A DNA stretch of 64,000 bases from CAIQQQ01 sp040399685 (GTDB lineage: Bacteria; Pseudomonadota; Alphaproteobacteria; Acetobacterales; Acetobacteraceae), in assembly GCA_040399685.1 (NCBI GenBank), contig JBBART010000007.1:62001-126000 (forward strand), written 5' to 3'. The translations under genes and the position numbers were made by a program. The stretch's first letter is position 1; each line of letters starts with the position of its first letter. The notes beneath the pieces were generated by a model. That model did not search any database and was not told the DNA's origin. It worked only from the letters and a program-made list of their open reading frames with translations. Positions 23,944-32,654 of the stretch are shown piece after piece.

Positions 23944-24773
23944 TATTTTTCACCATCCGTCAGGCCCTTGACGAACCAACGCTGCATTAAAATCACCACC
24001 GCCACCGGCGGCAGCAAGGCGAGGACGGCGGTTGCCATCACCCGGTTCCATTCCGTTTGTGTCTCGGTGCCGATCATTTTCACGATGCCGATCACGATCG
24101 TGTCCAGTTGCGGCGTTGTCGCCACCAGCAACGGCCAGAGATACTGGTTCCAGCCATAGACGAACAAAATAACGAACAAGGCGGCCAGGTTGGAGGAGGA
24201 GACTGGGATCAGGATGTCCTTCAGGAAGCGCCATGGCCCGGCGCCGTCCATGCGGGCTGCCTCCACCAATTCGTCTGGGATGACCAGGAACGTCTGGCGA
24301 AACAGCAGCGTGGCGGTGGCGCTGGCGATCAGCGGGATGGTAAGGCCGGGAAAGGTGTTGATCAGGCCGAGATCGGACATGACCATGTAGGTGGGGATGA
24401 TGCGCACCTCCACCGGCAGCATCAGCGTGATGAAGATGGTCCAGAACGCCGCCATGCGGAACGGGAAGCGAAAGAAGGTGACGGCGTAGGCCGACAGGAT
24501 GGAGATGACGATCTTGCCGAACGCGATGCACAGCGCCATCGCGCCGGACACCAGCAGCATCCGCCAGACCGGGCCGGTGCCGGGCGAGTCGTCACGCAGC
24601 ACCGAGGCATAGACGCTGAAGCCGGACAGGCGGGGGATGAGTGACAACTCGCCGCGCGCTATTGCCGCCGGGTCCAACGTGGAGCCTGCGACCACGAGCC
24701 AGAGCGGCAGCAGGAACAGTGCTGCGCCGAGGATGAGCACCACATGCGCCGGCCAGTCGATACGGCCCCTCAT
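23943..24773 (-). CDS. ugpE: UgpE, permease of the glycerol-3-phosphate importer
   Basis: A 276-residue inner-membrane permease with six predicted helices. The EAA loop is ELVEAARMDGAGPWRFLKDILIPVS, and the C-terminus FVKGLTDGEK is characteristic of UgpE. WNRVMATAVLALLP precedes the last helix. It overlaps ugpA by four bases (ATGA) and abuts ugpC. Confidence 0.92.
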   Translation of the reverse strand: MRGRIDWPAHVVLILGAALFLLPLWLVVAGSTLDPAAIARGELSLIPRLSGFSVYASVLRDDSPGTGPVWRMLLVSGAMALCIAFGKIVISILSAYAVTFFRFPFRMAAFWTIFITLMLPVEVRIIPTYMVMSDLGLINTFPGLTIPLIASATATLLFRQTFLVIPDELVEAARMDGAGPWRFLKDILIPVSSSNLAALFVILFVYGWNQYLWPLLVATTPQLDTIVIGIVKMIGTETQTEWNRVMATAVLALLPPVAVVILMQRWFVKGLTDGEK

Positions 24774-25651
24774 TCGCCGGACCTTTTGCCAAGGAAGCGG
24801 AATTGCAGGGCCACGAGCACGATCACGCCCAGCATCAACAGCACCGATTGCGCCGAGGACGAACCGATATCCAGATTGACCACGCCGTCTCGATACACCT
24901 TCACCACCAGTGTTTCGGTGGATTTTCCTGGCCCGCCGCCGGTGAGCGCCTGGATGGTGCCGAACGTGTCAAAGGCGGCGTAGACCAGATTGACCACCAC
25001 GAGGAAAAACACAGTGGGCATCAGCAACGGCAGGATGACGGTGCGAAAGCGGAACCAGCCTTTCGCGCCGTCCATGCGGGCGGCTTCGAGCACGGCCTTG
25101 GGGATGGATTGCAGGCCGGCGAGGAAAAAAATGAAGTTGTAGCTGACCTGCTTCCACGCGCTGGCGCCGATGACCACGCCCATCGCCTGGGCGCCGTTCA
25201 GCTTGTAGTCCCATGCGATGCCCTGGCGGTTCAGCCAACGGCCGATCAGCCCGATCTGTGGGTGCAGCAGCAAGATCCACAACACCGCCGCCACCGCCGG
25301 GGCCACCGCATAGGGCCAGATCAGCAGGATGCGATACCAGCCGCGCCCGCGAATCTCGCGGTCCGCGCATACGGCCAGCAACAGCGCGATGCTCATCGAA
25401 ATCCCGGCCACGGCGGCACAGAACACCACCGTGCGACCGATGGAATCAACGTAAAGCGGGTCTTCGAACAGATAGAGGAAGTTCTCGGCACCAACAAATT
25501 GCGTGCGGATGCCGAATGGGTCGGCACGCGTCATGCTGGACATGATCGCCTGACCGGCTGGCCACAGGAAGAACACCGTGGTCAGCAGCAGTTGCGGCAA
25601 GACGAGAAGGATCGGGAATGCTGTCCCGGGGAAGATGGTGCGACGTTCCAT
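24770..25651 (-). CDS. ugpA: UgpA, permease of the glycerol-3-phosphate importer
   Basis: A 293-residue inner-membrane permease. The first helix (PILLVLPQLLLTTVFFLWPAG) is followed by DPFGIRTQFVGAENFLYLFED, a UgpA-like periplasmic loop. The EAA loop is AVLEAARMDGAKGWFRFRTVILPLL. The GGGPGKSTETLVV segment also fits UgpA. It starts 39 bp after ugpB. Confidence 0.92.
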   Translation of the reverse strand: MERRTIFPGTAFPILLVLPQLLLTTVFFLWPAGQAIMSSMTRADPFGIRTQFVGAENFLYLFEDPLYVDSIGRTVVFCAAVAGISMSIALLLAVCADREIRGRGWYRILLIWPYAVAPAVAAVLWILLLHPQIGLIGRWLNRQGIAWDYKLNGAQAMGVVIGASAWKQVSYNFIFFLAGLQSIPKAVLEAARMDGAKGWFRFRTVILPLLMPTVFFLVVVNLVYAAFDTFGTIQALTGGGPGKSTETLVVKVYRDGVVNLDIGSSSAQSVLLMLGVIVLVALQFRFLGKRSGE

Positions 25652-25690
25652 GGTGCGTGCGCGACCCGGGCCCCGGGCCGCGCTTTGCCT

Positions 25691-27055
25691 TTATGTGCGC
25701 ACGGACTTTTCGAATTCGCGCAGAACGCGGTTGCCGCGTTGGACCGCCGAATCCAGGGTGGCCTTGGCGTTCTGCTGGCCTTGCAACGCCTTTTCCACTT
25801 CCTCGTAGACGATGTTGCGAATTTCCGGCAGGCGGCCGAGGCGCAGGCCGCGCGAGTTCTCCGTCACGGCGCCGCGCGTGAGTGACTTGATGGCGATGTC
25901 GGCGCCGGGTGTTTTTTCGTAGTAGCCCTGCTTTTGCGACAGTTCGAACCCGGCCTGGGTGACCGGCACGCAGCCGGTGTGCTGGTGATATTGCGCATCC
26001 ATTTCCGGCTGGCCGATGAACTGCATGAACTGCGCCACGGCCTTGTATTCGGCCGGGGTGCGGTTGAGCGTGGTCATGGTCCAGAGGCTGGCGCCGCCGA
26101 TGATGGTGTTGTTGGGCTGCTGGATCACCGATGGGTCGTACGGCAGCACGGCCGCCGCCCATTTGAACTTGGCGTTGCGCACGATATCGGCACGGCCGGC
26201 GGAGGAGCCGAAGCCGATGCCGGTCTGGCCGCTGTAGAACACCGGGTCCGGCGTGTTGTCGCGGCCGGTGTATTTGAACGCGCTGTCTTTCGCCAGATCG
26301 AGCAGCATCTGCAACTGCTTGACGTGCGCGGGCGAATTGAACGCCAGTTCGGCATCCAGCCCATCGAAGCCGTCGGCCTTGGTGGCAAACGGCAGGTTGT
26401 GGATGGCGCTGAATTCTTCAAGCTGAATCCACGCGAACCACGACGTGGTGGTGGCCATCAGTTCTGGACCGGCGGCCTTGGCCATGGTCGGGATGGCCCA
26501 TTTCTCCTTCAGCGCGTGCGCCGCCGTGACGAACTCGGCCCAGGTGGTGGGCGGCTTCTCCGGGTCCAGCCCGGCCATCTCGAACGCGTCCTTGTTGTAC
26601 CACATCACGCCGGTGGAGGAGTTGAATGGCAGCGACGCCATGCGGCCATCCGACAGGCTGTAATAGCCGCGTACGGCGGGCAAATAGATCGTCGGGTCAA
26701 TCTTGATGCCGGTGTCCTGCGACAACTGCCAAACCTGCTTCACCGCAGGACCTGCCGCGAGCATCGAGCCGGTGCCGACCTCATAGATCTGCGCGATATG
26801 CGGCGCCTGCCCAGCGCGCCAGGCAGCGATGGCGGCGGTGAGGGTCTCGGGATAGCTGCCCTTGAAGATCGCCTCGATTTCGACGGTGCCCTGGCTCGCG
26901 TTGAAATCGCGCGCGATGCGCTGAATCTCGTCGCCGTTGGCGCCGGTCATGGCGTGCCAGAACACAATCTTGGTCTTGCCGGCGGCCTGGGCCCACACGG
27001 TGGCTGGGGTGGCGGCCAGGGCAGCGGCCCCGGTGAGAAGCGTGCGACGATGCAT
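25691..27055 (-). CDS. ugpB: UgpB, periplasmic glycerol-3-phosphate-binding protein
   Basis: A 454-residue exported binding protein. The signal peptide is MHRRTLLTGAAALAATPATVWAQA. The mature protein closely follows E. coli UgpB landmarks: IVFWHAMTGANGDEI, APHIAQIYEVGTGSML, LPFNSSTGVMWYNKDAFE and GLDPEKPPTTWAEF. It binds sn-glycerol-3-phosphate and glycerophosphodiesters in known members. The start is supported by AGAGAGGAATTTCCAC. First gene of ugpBAEC; 125 bp separate it from the upstream transporter operon, enough for its own promoter, though I cannot name one. Confidence 0.93.
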   Translation of the reverse strand: MHRRTLLTGAAALAATPATVWAQAAGKTKIVFWHAMTGANGDEIQRIARDFNASQGTVEIEAIFKGSYPETLTAAIAAWRAGQAPHIAQIYEVGTGSMLAAGPAVKQVWQLSQDTGIKIDPTIYLPAVRGYYSLSDGRMASLPFNSSTGVMWYNKDAFEMAGLDPEKPPTTWAEFVTAAHALKEKWAIPTMAKAAGPELMATTTSWFAWIQLEEFSAIHNLPFATKADGFDGLDAELAFNSPAHVKQLQMLLDLAKDSAFKYTGRDNTPDPVFYSGQTGIGFGSSAGRADIVRNAKFKWAAAVLPYDPSVIQQPNNTIIGGASLWTMTTLNRTPAEYKAVAQFMQFIGQPEMDAQYHQHTGCVPVTQAGFELSQKQGYYEKTPGADIAIKSLTRGAVTENSRGLRLGRLPEIRNIVYEEVEKALQGQQNAKATLDSAVQRGNRVLREFEKSVRT

Positions 27056-27180
27056 GTGGAAATTCCTCTCTATTCTTGACGCAAAGGTGGTTTTGGCCCC
27101 TTTGCTTGTGATCCAATAACTATCCGCTCCAACTCGACTGGTCGATTGTTTTTAATCCTGCCCCAGCGTTTGATCGGTGA

Positions 27181-28257
27181 TCAAGCCGGCACCAGCGCTG
27201 TCTCGTCCGTCACGATGGTGATATCCACCTCGGCGCCAATCTGGCGCGGCGCCATCACGTTGCCGTCGATGACGAACACCTCGCCGCTGACGCCGTTGAT
27301 GGCGATTTCGTATTCCATGTGCCCGCCCAGATAGGCGGCCTTGCGGATCCGCCCAGAAAGACCGAACGGTCGGCCGGAGGGATCGGCGATGCGAATGGCG
27401 TGCGGCCGCACCGCCAACAGCGCCGCCCCCACGCCCAGGCCACGGCATGGCAGATGCAGCGTCGCGCCACCGAGCGCGATCTCGGCGGTGTCGCCGTCAC
27501 ACCGCAGCACTGCCACCGGCAGCAAATTGGCGTTGCCGATGAAGTCGGCGATAAAGCGGTCGGTGGGGCGTTCGTAGAGATCGCGCGGCGTGCCATCCTG
27601 CACGATGTGGCCCTGCTGCATCACCACGATGCGGTCAGACACCGCCAGTGCTTCTTCCTGGTCGTGGGTGACGTAGACCACCGTCAGCTTCAGTTCCTGC
27701 TGCAAGGCGCGAATGTCGTCGCGCACCTTGCGGCGGAGTTTGGCGTCCAGATTCGACAGGGGTTCGTCGAACAGCAGCACCTTGGGTTCCAGCACGATGG
27801 CGCGGGCGACGGCCACGCGCTGTTGCTGGCCGCCGGACAATTCGCTGGGCAGGCGCCTTTCGAACCCGGCCAGCCCGACGGCTGTGAGTTTTGCGGCTGC
27901 CATCTGTTCGGCCAGGGCCCGCTTCATGCCAGATGCCAGCAGGCCGTAGGTGGTGTTTTCCAGCACGTTCATGTGCGGGAACAGTGCGTAGGACTGGAAC
28001 ACCATGCTGACGTCGCGTTCGGCGGCGGACAGGTGGGTGACGTCTTCGCCGTCGATGAGGATGCGACCGGAGGTGGGGTGTTCCAGGCCCGCGATCAGCC
28101 GCAATGTGCTGGTTTTGCCGCAGCCGGAGGGGCCGAGCAGCGTGACCAGCGTGCCGCGTTCGATGTTCAGCGAGATGTTGTGCACGGCGGCGACGGCGCC
28201 GTAGCGTTTGGCCACGCTGCGGAATTGGACGGCTGGGTGGGCGATCGGCTTCGTCAT
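27181..28257 (-). CDS. ABC importer ATPase of the AfuC/FbpC type
   Basis: A 358-residue ATPase with Walker A GPSGCGKTS, Q-loop FQSYALFPH, signature LSGGQQQRVAVARA, Walker B LLFDEPLSNLDA and switch VTHDQEEAL. A TOBE domain lies at the C-terminus. The subfamily covers ferric iron, sugar-phosphate and polyamine importers. The partner AfuA-like binding protein points to phosphorylated sugars. Its ATG overlaps the end of the permease gene by four bases. Confidence 0.88.
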   Translation of the reverse strand: MTKPIAHPAVQFRSVAKRYGAVAAVHNISLNIERGTLVTLLGPSGCGKTSTLRLIAGLEHPTSGRILIDGEDVTHLSAAERDVSMVFQSYALFPHMNVLENTTYGLLASGMKRALAEQMAAAKLTAVGLAGFERRLPSELSGGQQQRVAVARAIVLEPKVLLFDEPLSNLDAKLRRKVRDDIRALQQELKLTVVYVTHDQEEALAVSDRIVVMQQGHIVQDGTPRDLYERPTDRFIADFIGNANLLPVAVLRCDGDTAEIALGGATLHLPCRGLGVGAALLAVRPHAIRIADPSGRPFGLSGRIRKAAYLGGHMEYEIAINGVSGEVFVIDGNVMAPRQIGAEVDITIVTDETALVPA

Positions 28258-30426
28258 GCTTTCGCCTGTTCTGCGTTGGGGGTGCGACGCGCCATGATGT
28301 CGCGCCGGCCGATGCGGCGTTCGCCGACCAGAAGCTGGATTGCCAGCAGGGCTGCCACGATGATGACGATCAGCACCGCCGAATAGACGATGGCCAGGCC
28401 GTATTCGCCGAACTCGGCGCGGCCGACGATGTAGACGGTGGCGAGATTGTATTCGCCGCTGACCAGGAAGATGACGGCGCTGACGCTGGTGATGGCGCGG
28501 ACGAAGGCATAGACCATCGAGGTGACCACCGCCGGGCGCAGGATTGGCAGGATGACCCGCCGCAGCGTGGCGGCCGAGCGAGCGCCGAGGGTGAGGGAGG
28601 CTTCATCGAGGCTTTTGTCGATCTGGCTGAGATTGGCCAGCCCGGCGCGGATGCCCACCGGCATGTTTCGGAACACGAAGGCCATGACCATGATGAGCCC
28701 GGTGCCGGTGAGTTCGATCGGCGGCGTGTTGAAGGCCAGGATGTAGCTGATGCCGATGACGGTGCCGGGAATGGCGAAGCTGAGCATTGTGAGGAATTCG
28801 AACAGGCCGCGCCCGGCGAATCGCTGGCGGTTGAGCAGATAGGCGGTGAGAATGCCCAGTCCGGCTGTCAGCGGCATCGCCACCAGTGCGACCTTCAGCG
28901 TGGTGAACAGCGAGTTCCAGGCGGAGCCGGCGAAATACCATCCATGATCGCCCTGGCCGATGCCGAAGGCGGTGAGGAAATACGACCATGTCGGCGTGTT
29001 GTCGGTGCCGATGGCCTTCACGAACCCACCGATCATGATGATGCCGTAGATGGCGGCCGTCAGGACAATCCAAGGCAGCACCACGCCGAGGCAGGCGATG
29101 TGCAGGCCGCGCGGCAGCGAGGCAGGTTGGCCGGAAACCCTTGCCCGAGACGGTCACGTAGCTGCGCCGCCCAATCCAGACGCGTTGCAACACGAAGGCC
29201 GTGAGACTGAAACTCAGCAGCACGATGGCCAGCACCGCCGCCTGCCCCTGGTCCTGCGCCGCCCCCACCACCGCGAAATACACCGCCGTAGACAGCACCC
29301 GGAAATTGCCGCCGATCATCATCGGGTTGCCGAAATCCGCGAGGCTTTCGATGAAGCCGATCAGGAACGCATTGGCGAGACCGGGGCGGATCAGCGGCCA
29401 CGTCACATGGGTGAAGGTGCGCCAACGCCCGGAGCGCAGGGTTTGCGAGGCCTCTTCCATGCTGGGGCTGACGCCTTGCAGCACGCCCAGCAGCACCAGG
29501 AACGAAATCGGCGTGAAGGCCAGAAACTGGGCGATCGTCAGGCCCGGCAGGCCGTAGATCCAGCGGCTGCGCGGAATGTCGAACCACTGGTTCAGCCACG
29601 CGCTCACCATGCCGGCGCGGCCGAACAGCAGGATCAAGGCCATGCCGATGACGAAGGGGGGCGTGATGACCGGCAGGATGGAGACCAGCCGCAGCAATTT
29701 CTTGAACGGAAAATGCGTGCGGGCGGCGATCAGCGCGAAGGCAAGGCCCAGCAACGTGGACAGCACACCCACCATGCAGGCCAGCGCCAGCGAGTTCCAC
29801 GCCACACCGCAATTGCGGCCGCCGGCGAGGCAGTCCAGCCCCCAAATCGACCGATCCGTCAGCTTTTCGGCAAACATCGGCAGGTTGAGGTGCCCGGCAT
29901 TGTCCTGAAATGCCGACACCAGCACGCAGGCCACCGGATAGCCCACGAACAACAGCGTGGAGCCGCACACCAGCCCAATGGCGCCGACGATGAACACATC
30001 GCCCTTGCACCATCCCTGCCAGGCAAGCCCGAACGACGTCACCATCAAGGCGGCGGCGGCATAGGCCAGCGCGCCCCAGCCCAAGGCCGGCTGGCTTGGG
30101 CCGATGCCGGGAAGGAAACCGACATGCCACCCCTTGGCGCCGATCAGCCACGCCTGCACGCCCAGTGTCACCAGCCCAAGCAGGCCGGCGAACACCATCA
30201 GCCTTGGCCGGTGAACGCCGGTTCCGGCACGACTGGCCAGCACCACCGGCAGCAGCAGCGCCAGCAGCCAGAGGCGGCCATGCACAGCCACTTCCGCCGC
30301 CATCGGCAGGGCCTTGGCTGACAATTCGCCGTCCAGCGCGTACCAGGGAACGAACAGAAGCGATGCCAAAAACCCCGCCAGCCACGGGATCGGGCTGGCG
30401 CGTCGCTGCCCTTTCCCCTGGCGCAT
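28254..30426 (-). pseudogene. fused ABC permease (AfuB/FbpB type), interrupted by a frameshift
   Basis: Members of this family are single proteins of about 690-720 residues holding two permease modules. Here the first frame (from 30426) encodes module one up to about residue 430 (SYVTVSGKG), then shifts. The second module resumes in another frame with GQPASLPRG and ends at 28254. The shift lies in an AAA run at 29135-29137 (TTT on the coding strand). Removing one T restores GKGSGQPASLPRG and an open frame of about 724 codons. No ribosome site precedes module two. Cause may be a real mutation, a sequencing error or, less likely, +1 frameshifting. Both modules are otherwise intact (EAA loops MEEASQTLRSGRW and LDEASLTLGARSA). 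Confidence 0.85.
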
Positions 30427-30428
30427 GA

Positions 30429-31472
30429 TCAGCGCGCGTTCTTCACTTCGGTGGTCCAGCGCGTCAGCAACCGCTTGCGTTCGGCCGACGAGCCGTATTT
30501 GCCGAAATCGTAGTTGATCAGCTTCATCTTGGTTACATCCGGCGCTTCCGGCGGCACCGGCGTGGCAGTGTTGGAGGGCAGTTGGAAGCTGCCGTGCTTG
30601 GCGGCAATGGCCTGGGCCTCCGGCGTCAGCGCCCAGTCATAGAACTGCTTCGCCTCGTCCGGATGGCGCGCGCCCTTGATCAGGCTCATGGAGCCGATCT
30701 CGTAGCCGGTGCCCTCGCAGGGGGAGACGACGCGCACGTCCTTGTAGGTGCGCGCCACGTCGATCAGGTCGTGCTGGAAGGTGATGCCCACGATGGTCTC
30801 GCCACGCCCCACCGCCTGGGCCGGGGCGGCGCCGGCGCTGGTGTATTGGTCGATGTTCTTGTTCAGGCCCTTGAGATAGGTGAATGCCTGATCTTCGCCC
30901 ATCAGCTGCACGATGGTCGCCAGCATCGTCCATGCGGTGCCGGACGCGTTGGGGTCGGCCATCTGGACCTCGCCCTTGAAGCCAGGCTGCAACAGATCCG
31001 CCCAACAGGCCGGCGCCGTCAGCTTGTGGCCGGCGAGTTCCTTGGCGTTGTAGCCAAAACCCAATGCGCCGAGATAGACGCCCACCGTGCGATATTCTGA
31101 GCGTTTGGCCTGATTTTGCGCCCAATCGCGCAACTGGCCGAGGGCTGGGGACTGGTAAGGTTCGGTCACCTTGTCGTCGGCGGCTTGCAGATGCGGATCT
31201 CCGGTGCCGCCATACCAGATGTCGCCGCGCGGGTTTTCCTTCTCGGCGCGCAGGCGGGCATAGATCTCGCCGGCGCTCTGGCGCGTCATGTCCACATGGA
31301 TGCCGGTCTTGTCCTCGAACCCCTTGGCGGCGGCGCGGCACCATTCCTCGTTCACGCCGCAATAGACAACCACCGTGCCGGCTGCCTGTGCCGAAGGGGC
31401 GGCGAAGGTGGCCAGGATGGTTCCCAGGCCGAGCAAGACGCGCAGGCCGGACGCTTTGACGTGCATCTTCAT
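30429..31472 (-). CDS. AfuA-like periplasmic sugar-phosphate/iron-type binding protein
   Basis: A 347-residue exported binding protein; signal peptide ends at about AQA (residue 30). Landmarks VVVYCGVNEEWCRAAAKGFE, RQSAGEIYARLRAEKENP and DIWYGGTGDPHLQAADD are typical of AfuA. Actinobacillus AfuA, once thought to bind iron, binds hexose-6-phosphates, so a phosphorylated substrate is more likely here than Fe3+. The start follows GGGAGATAACGCC. It lies 35 bp after iolG and 2 bp before the permease, so one operon iolG-afuABC is plausible. Confidence 0.85.
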   Translation of the reverse strand: MKMHVKASGLRVLLGLGTILATFAAPSAQAAGTVVVYCGVNEEWCRAAAKGFEDKTGIHVDMTRQSAGEIYARLRAEKENPRGDIWYGGTGDPHLQAADDKVTEPYQSPALGQLRDWAQNQAKRSEYRTVGVYLGALGFGYNAKELAGHKLTAPACWADLLQPGFKGEVQMADPNASGTAWTMLATIVQLMGEDQAFTYLKGLNKNIDQYTSAGAAPAQAVGRGETIVGITFQHDLIDVARTYKDVRVVSPCEGTGYEIGSMSLIKGARHPDEAKQFYDWALTPEAQAIAAKHGSFQLPSNTATPVPPEAPDVTKMKLINYDFGKYGSSAERKRLLTRWTTEVKNAR

Positions 31473-31507
31473 GGCGTTATCTCCCGTTGTTGTTGGTCAG
31501 CCCAGGC

Positions 31508-32518
31508 TCAGTCCAGGCGCACGCTGCGGCCGGTGTTCATGCTTTCCAGCGCTGCCTCGGCCACGCGCAGCGCCTCGACGCCATCGGCGAAATTGGTCAG
31601 CGGCGGTGTTTGGGTGTGCAGGCATTCGACGAAATGGTCGATTTCGGCGGCATAGGCCTCGCTGTAGCGTTCGATGAAGGTGTGCAGCAGCACGTTGGAG
31701 GCGCCGCTGTGCTGGCCGCTGGAGGACTGCACGGTTGTTGGCGTGCGGTTGCCGGCCAGCAACATGCCTTGGGAGCCAAACACCTCCAGTCGTTGGTCAT
31801 ACCCGTAGACGCAGCGGCGGGTGTTGTTGATGTGCACCAGGGCGCCGGATTTGGCGCGCAGCGTGACCATGGCGCTGTCGATGTCGCCGGCTGCCCCGAT
31901 GGCGGGATCGACCAGAACGGCGCCGAACGCATGCACCTCGACAATGTCGCCCACGATGTAGCGCGCCATGTCGAAATCATGGATCGCCATGTCGCGGAAC
32001 ATGCCGCCGGAGGCGCCGATGAAGCCTATGGCCGGCGGCTCGGGGTCGCGGCTGGAGATGATCACCTGTTCCACCTTGCCGATCTCGCCCAGCATCACGC
32101 GTTCGCGGATGGCACGGAAGGAGGGATCGAAGCGGCGGTTGAAGCCGATCATGATGGTCACGTCATACGGCGCGATCTCGCGGGCGCAGCGACGCACGCG
32201 TTCCATGTCGATATCGATCGGTTTTTCGCACAGGATGGCCTTGCCGGCACGGGCGGCGGCGATAATCAGGTCCACATGGGTGTTGGTCGGCGTGGCGATC
32301 AGCACCGCCTGGATGGTGGGGTCGGCCAGCACTGCCTCCACGCTCGCAGCACGGGCCACGCCCAGCCGTTCGGCGGTGGCGGTGGCGGCTTCGTCGGACA
32401 CGTCGAACACCGACACCAGCCTGGCGCGTGGGTGGCGTGCCAGCCCAGCGGCATGCATGCGACCGATTCGCCCACAGCCGAGCACGGCGAAATTCACAAC
32501 CTGATGGGCTGTCGGCAT
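31508..32518 (-). CDS. iolG: myo-inositol 2-dehydrogenase (IolG, Gfo/Idh/MocA family)
   Basis: NAD-dependent oxidation of myo-inositol to scyllo-inosose, first step of inositol catabolism. A 336-residue protein with N-terminal Rossmann motif VLGCGRIGRMHA, the EKP signature (ILCEKPIDID) with catalytic-pair Lys, and FRDMAIHDFDMARY carrying the Asp/His pair. A good ribosome site (AGAGGAACGCCGCC) precedes ATG. It is divergent from iolDE, with about 136 bp between, and upstream of the AfuABC-type genes. Confidence 0.92.
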   Translation of the reverse strand: MPTAHQVVNFAVLGCGRIGRMHAAGLARHPRARLVSVFDVSDEAATATAERLGVARAASVEAVLADPTIQAVLIATPTNTHVDLIIAAARAGKAILCEKPIDIDMERVRRCAREIAPYDVTIMIGFNRRFDPSFRAIRERVMLGEIGKVEQVIISSRDPEPPAIGFIGASGGMFRDMAIHDFDMARYIVGDIVEVHAFGAVLVDPAIGAAGDIDSAMVTLRAKSGALVHINNTRRCVYGYDQRLEVFGSQGMLLAGNRTPTTVQSSSGQHSGASNVLLHTFIERYSEAYAAEIDHFVECLHTQTPPLTNFADGVEALRVAEAALESMNTGRSVRLD

Positions 32519-32654
32519 GGCGGCGTTCCTCTCTGCCGGGTTTTCCCGGACTTATATTGCACTTTTATGTCTATCAGAGTTTGCAACATCGTGGATCGTG
32601 TCAAGCTGTCGCCAAGAGCGCCAACCCCAATGCGCGCCCAAAGGGAGACAACGG

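Noticed and set aside
29060..30385. 441-codon open frame within the permease region on the same strand
   Set aside because: The other frame encodes clear transmembrane and EAA-loop segments; this one is Arg/Pro/Gly-rich shadow.
27181..31472. Ferric iron importer (FbpABC) as the name for this system
   Set aside because: The binding protein carries the AfuA landmarks (GGTGDPHLQAA), and AfuA is known to bind sugar phosphates; iron is less likely.
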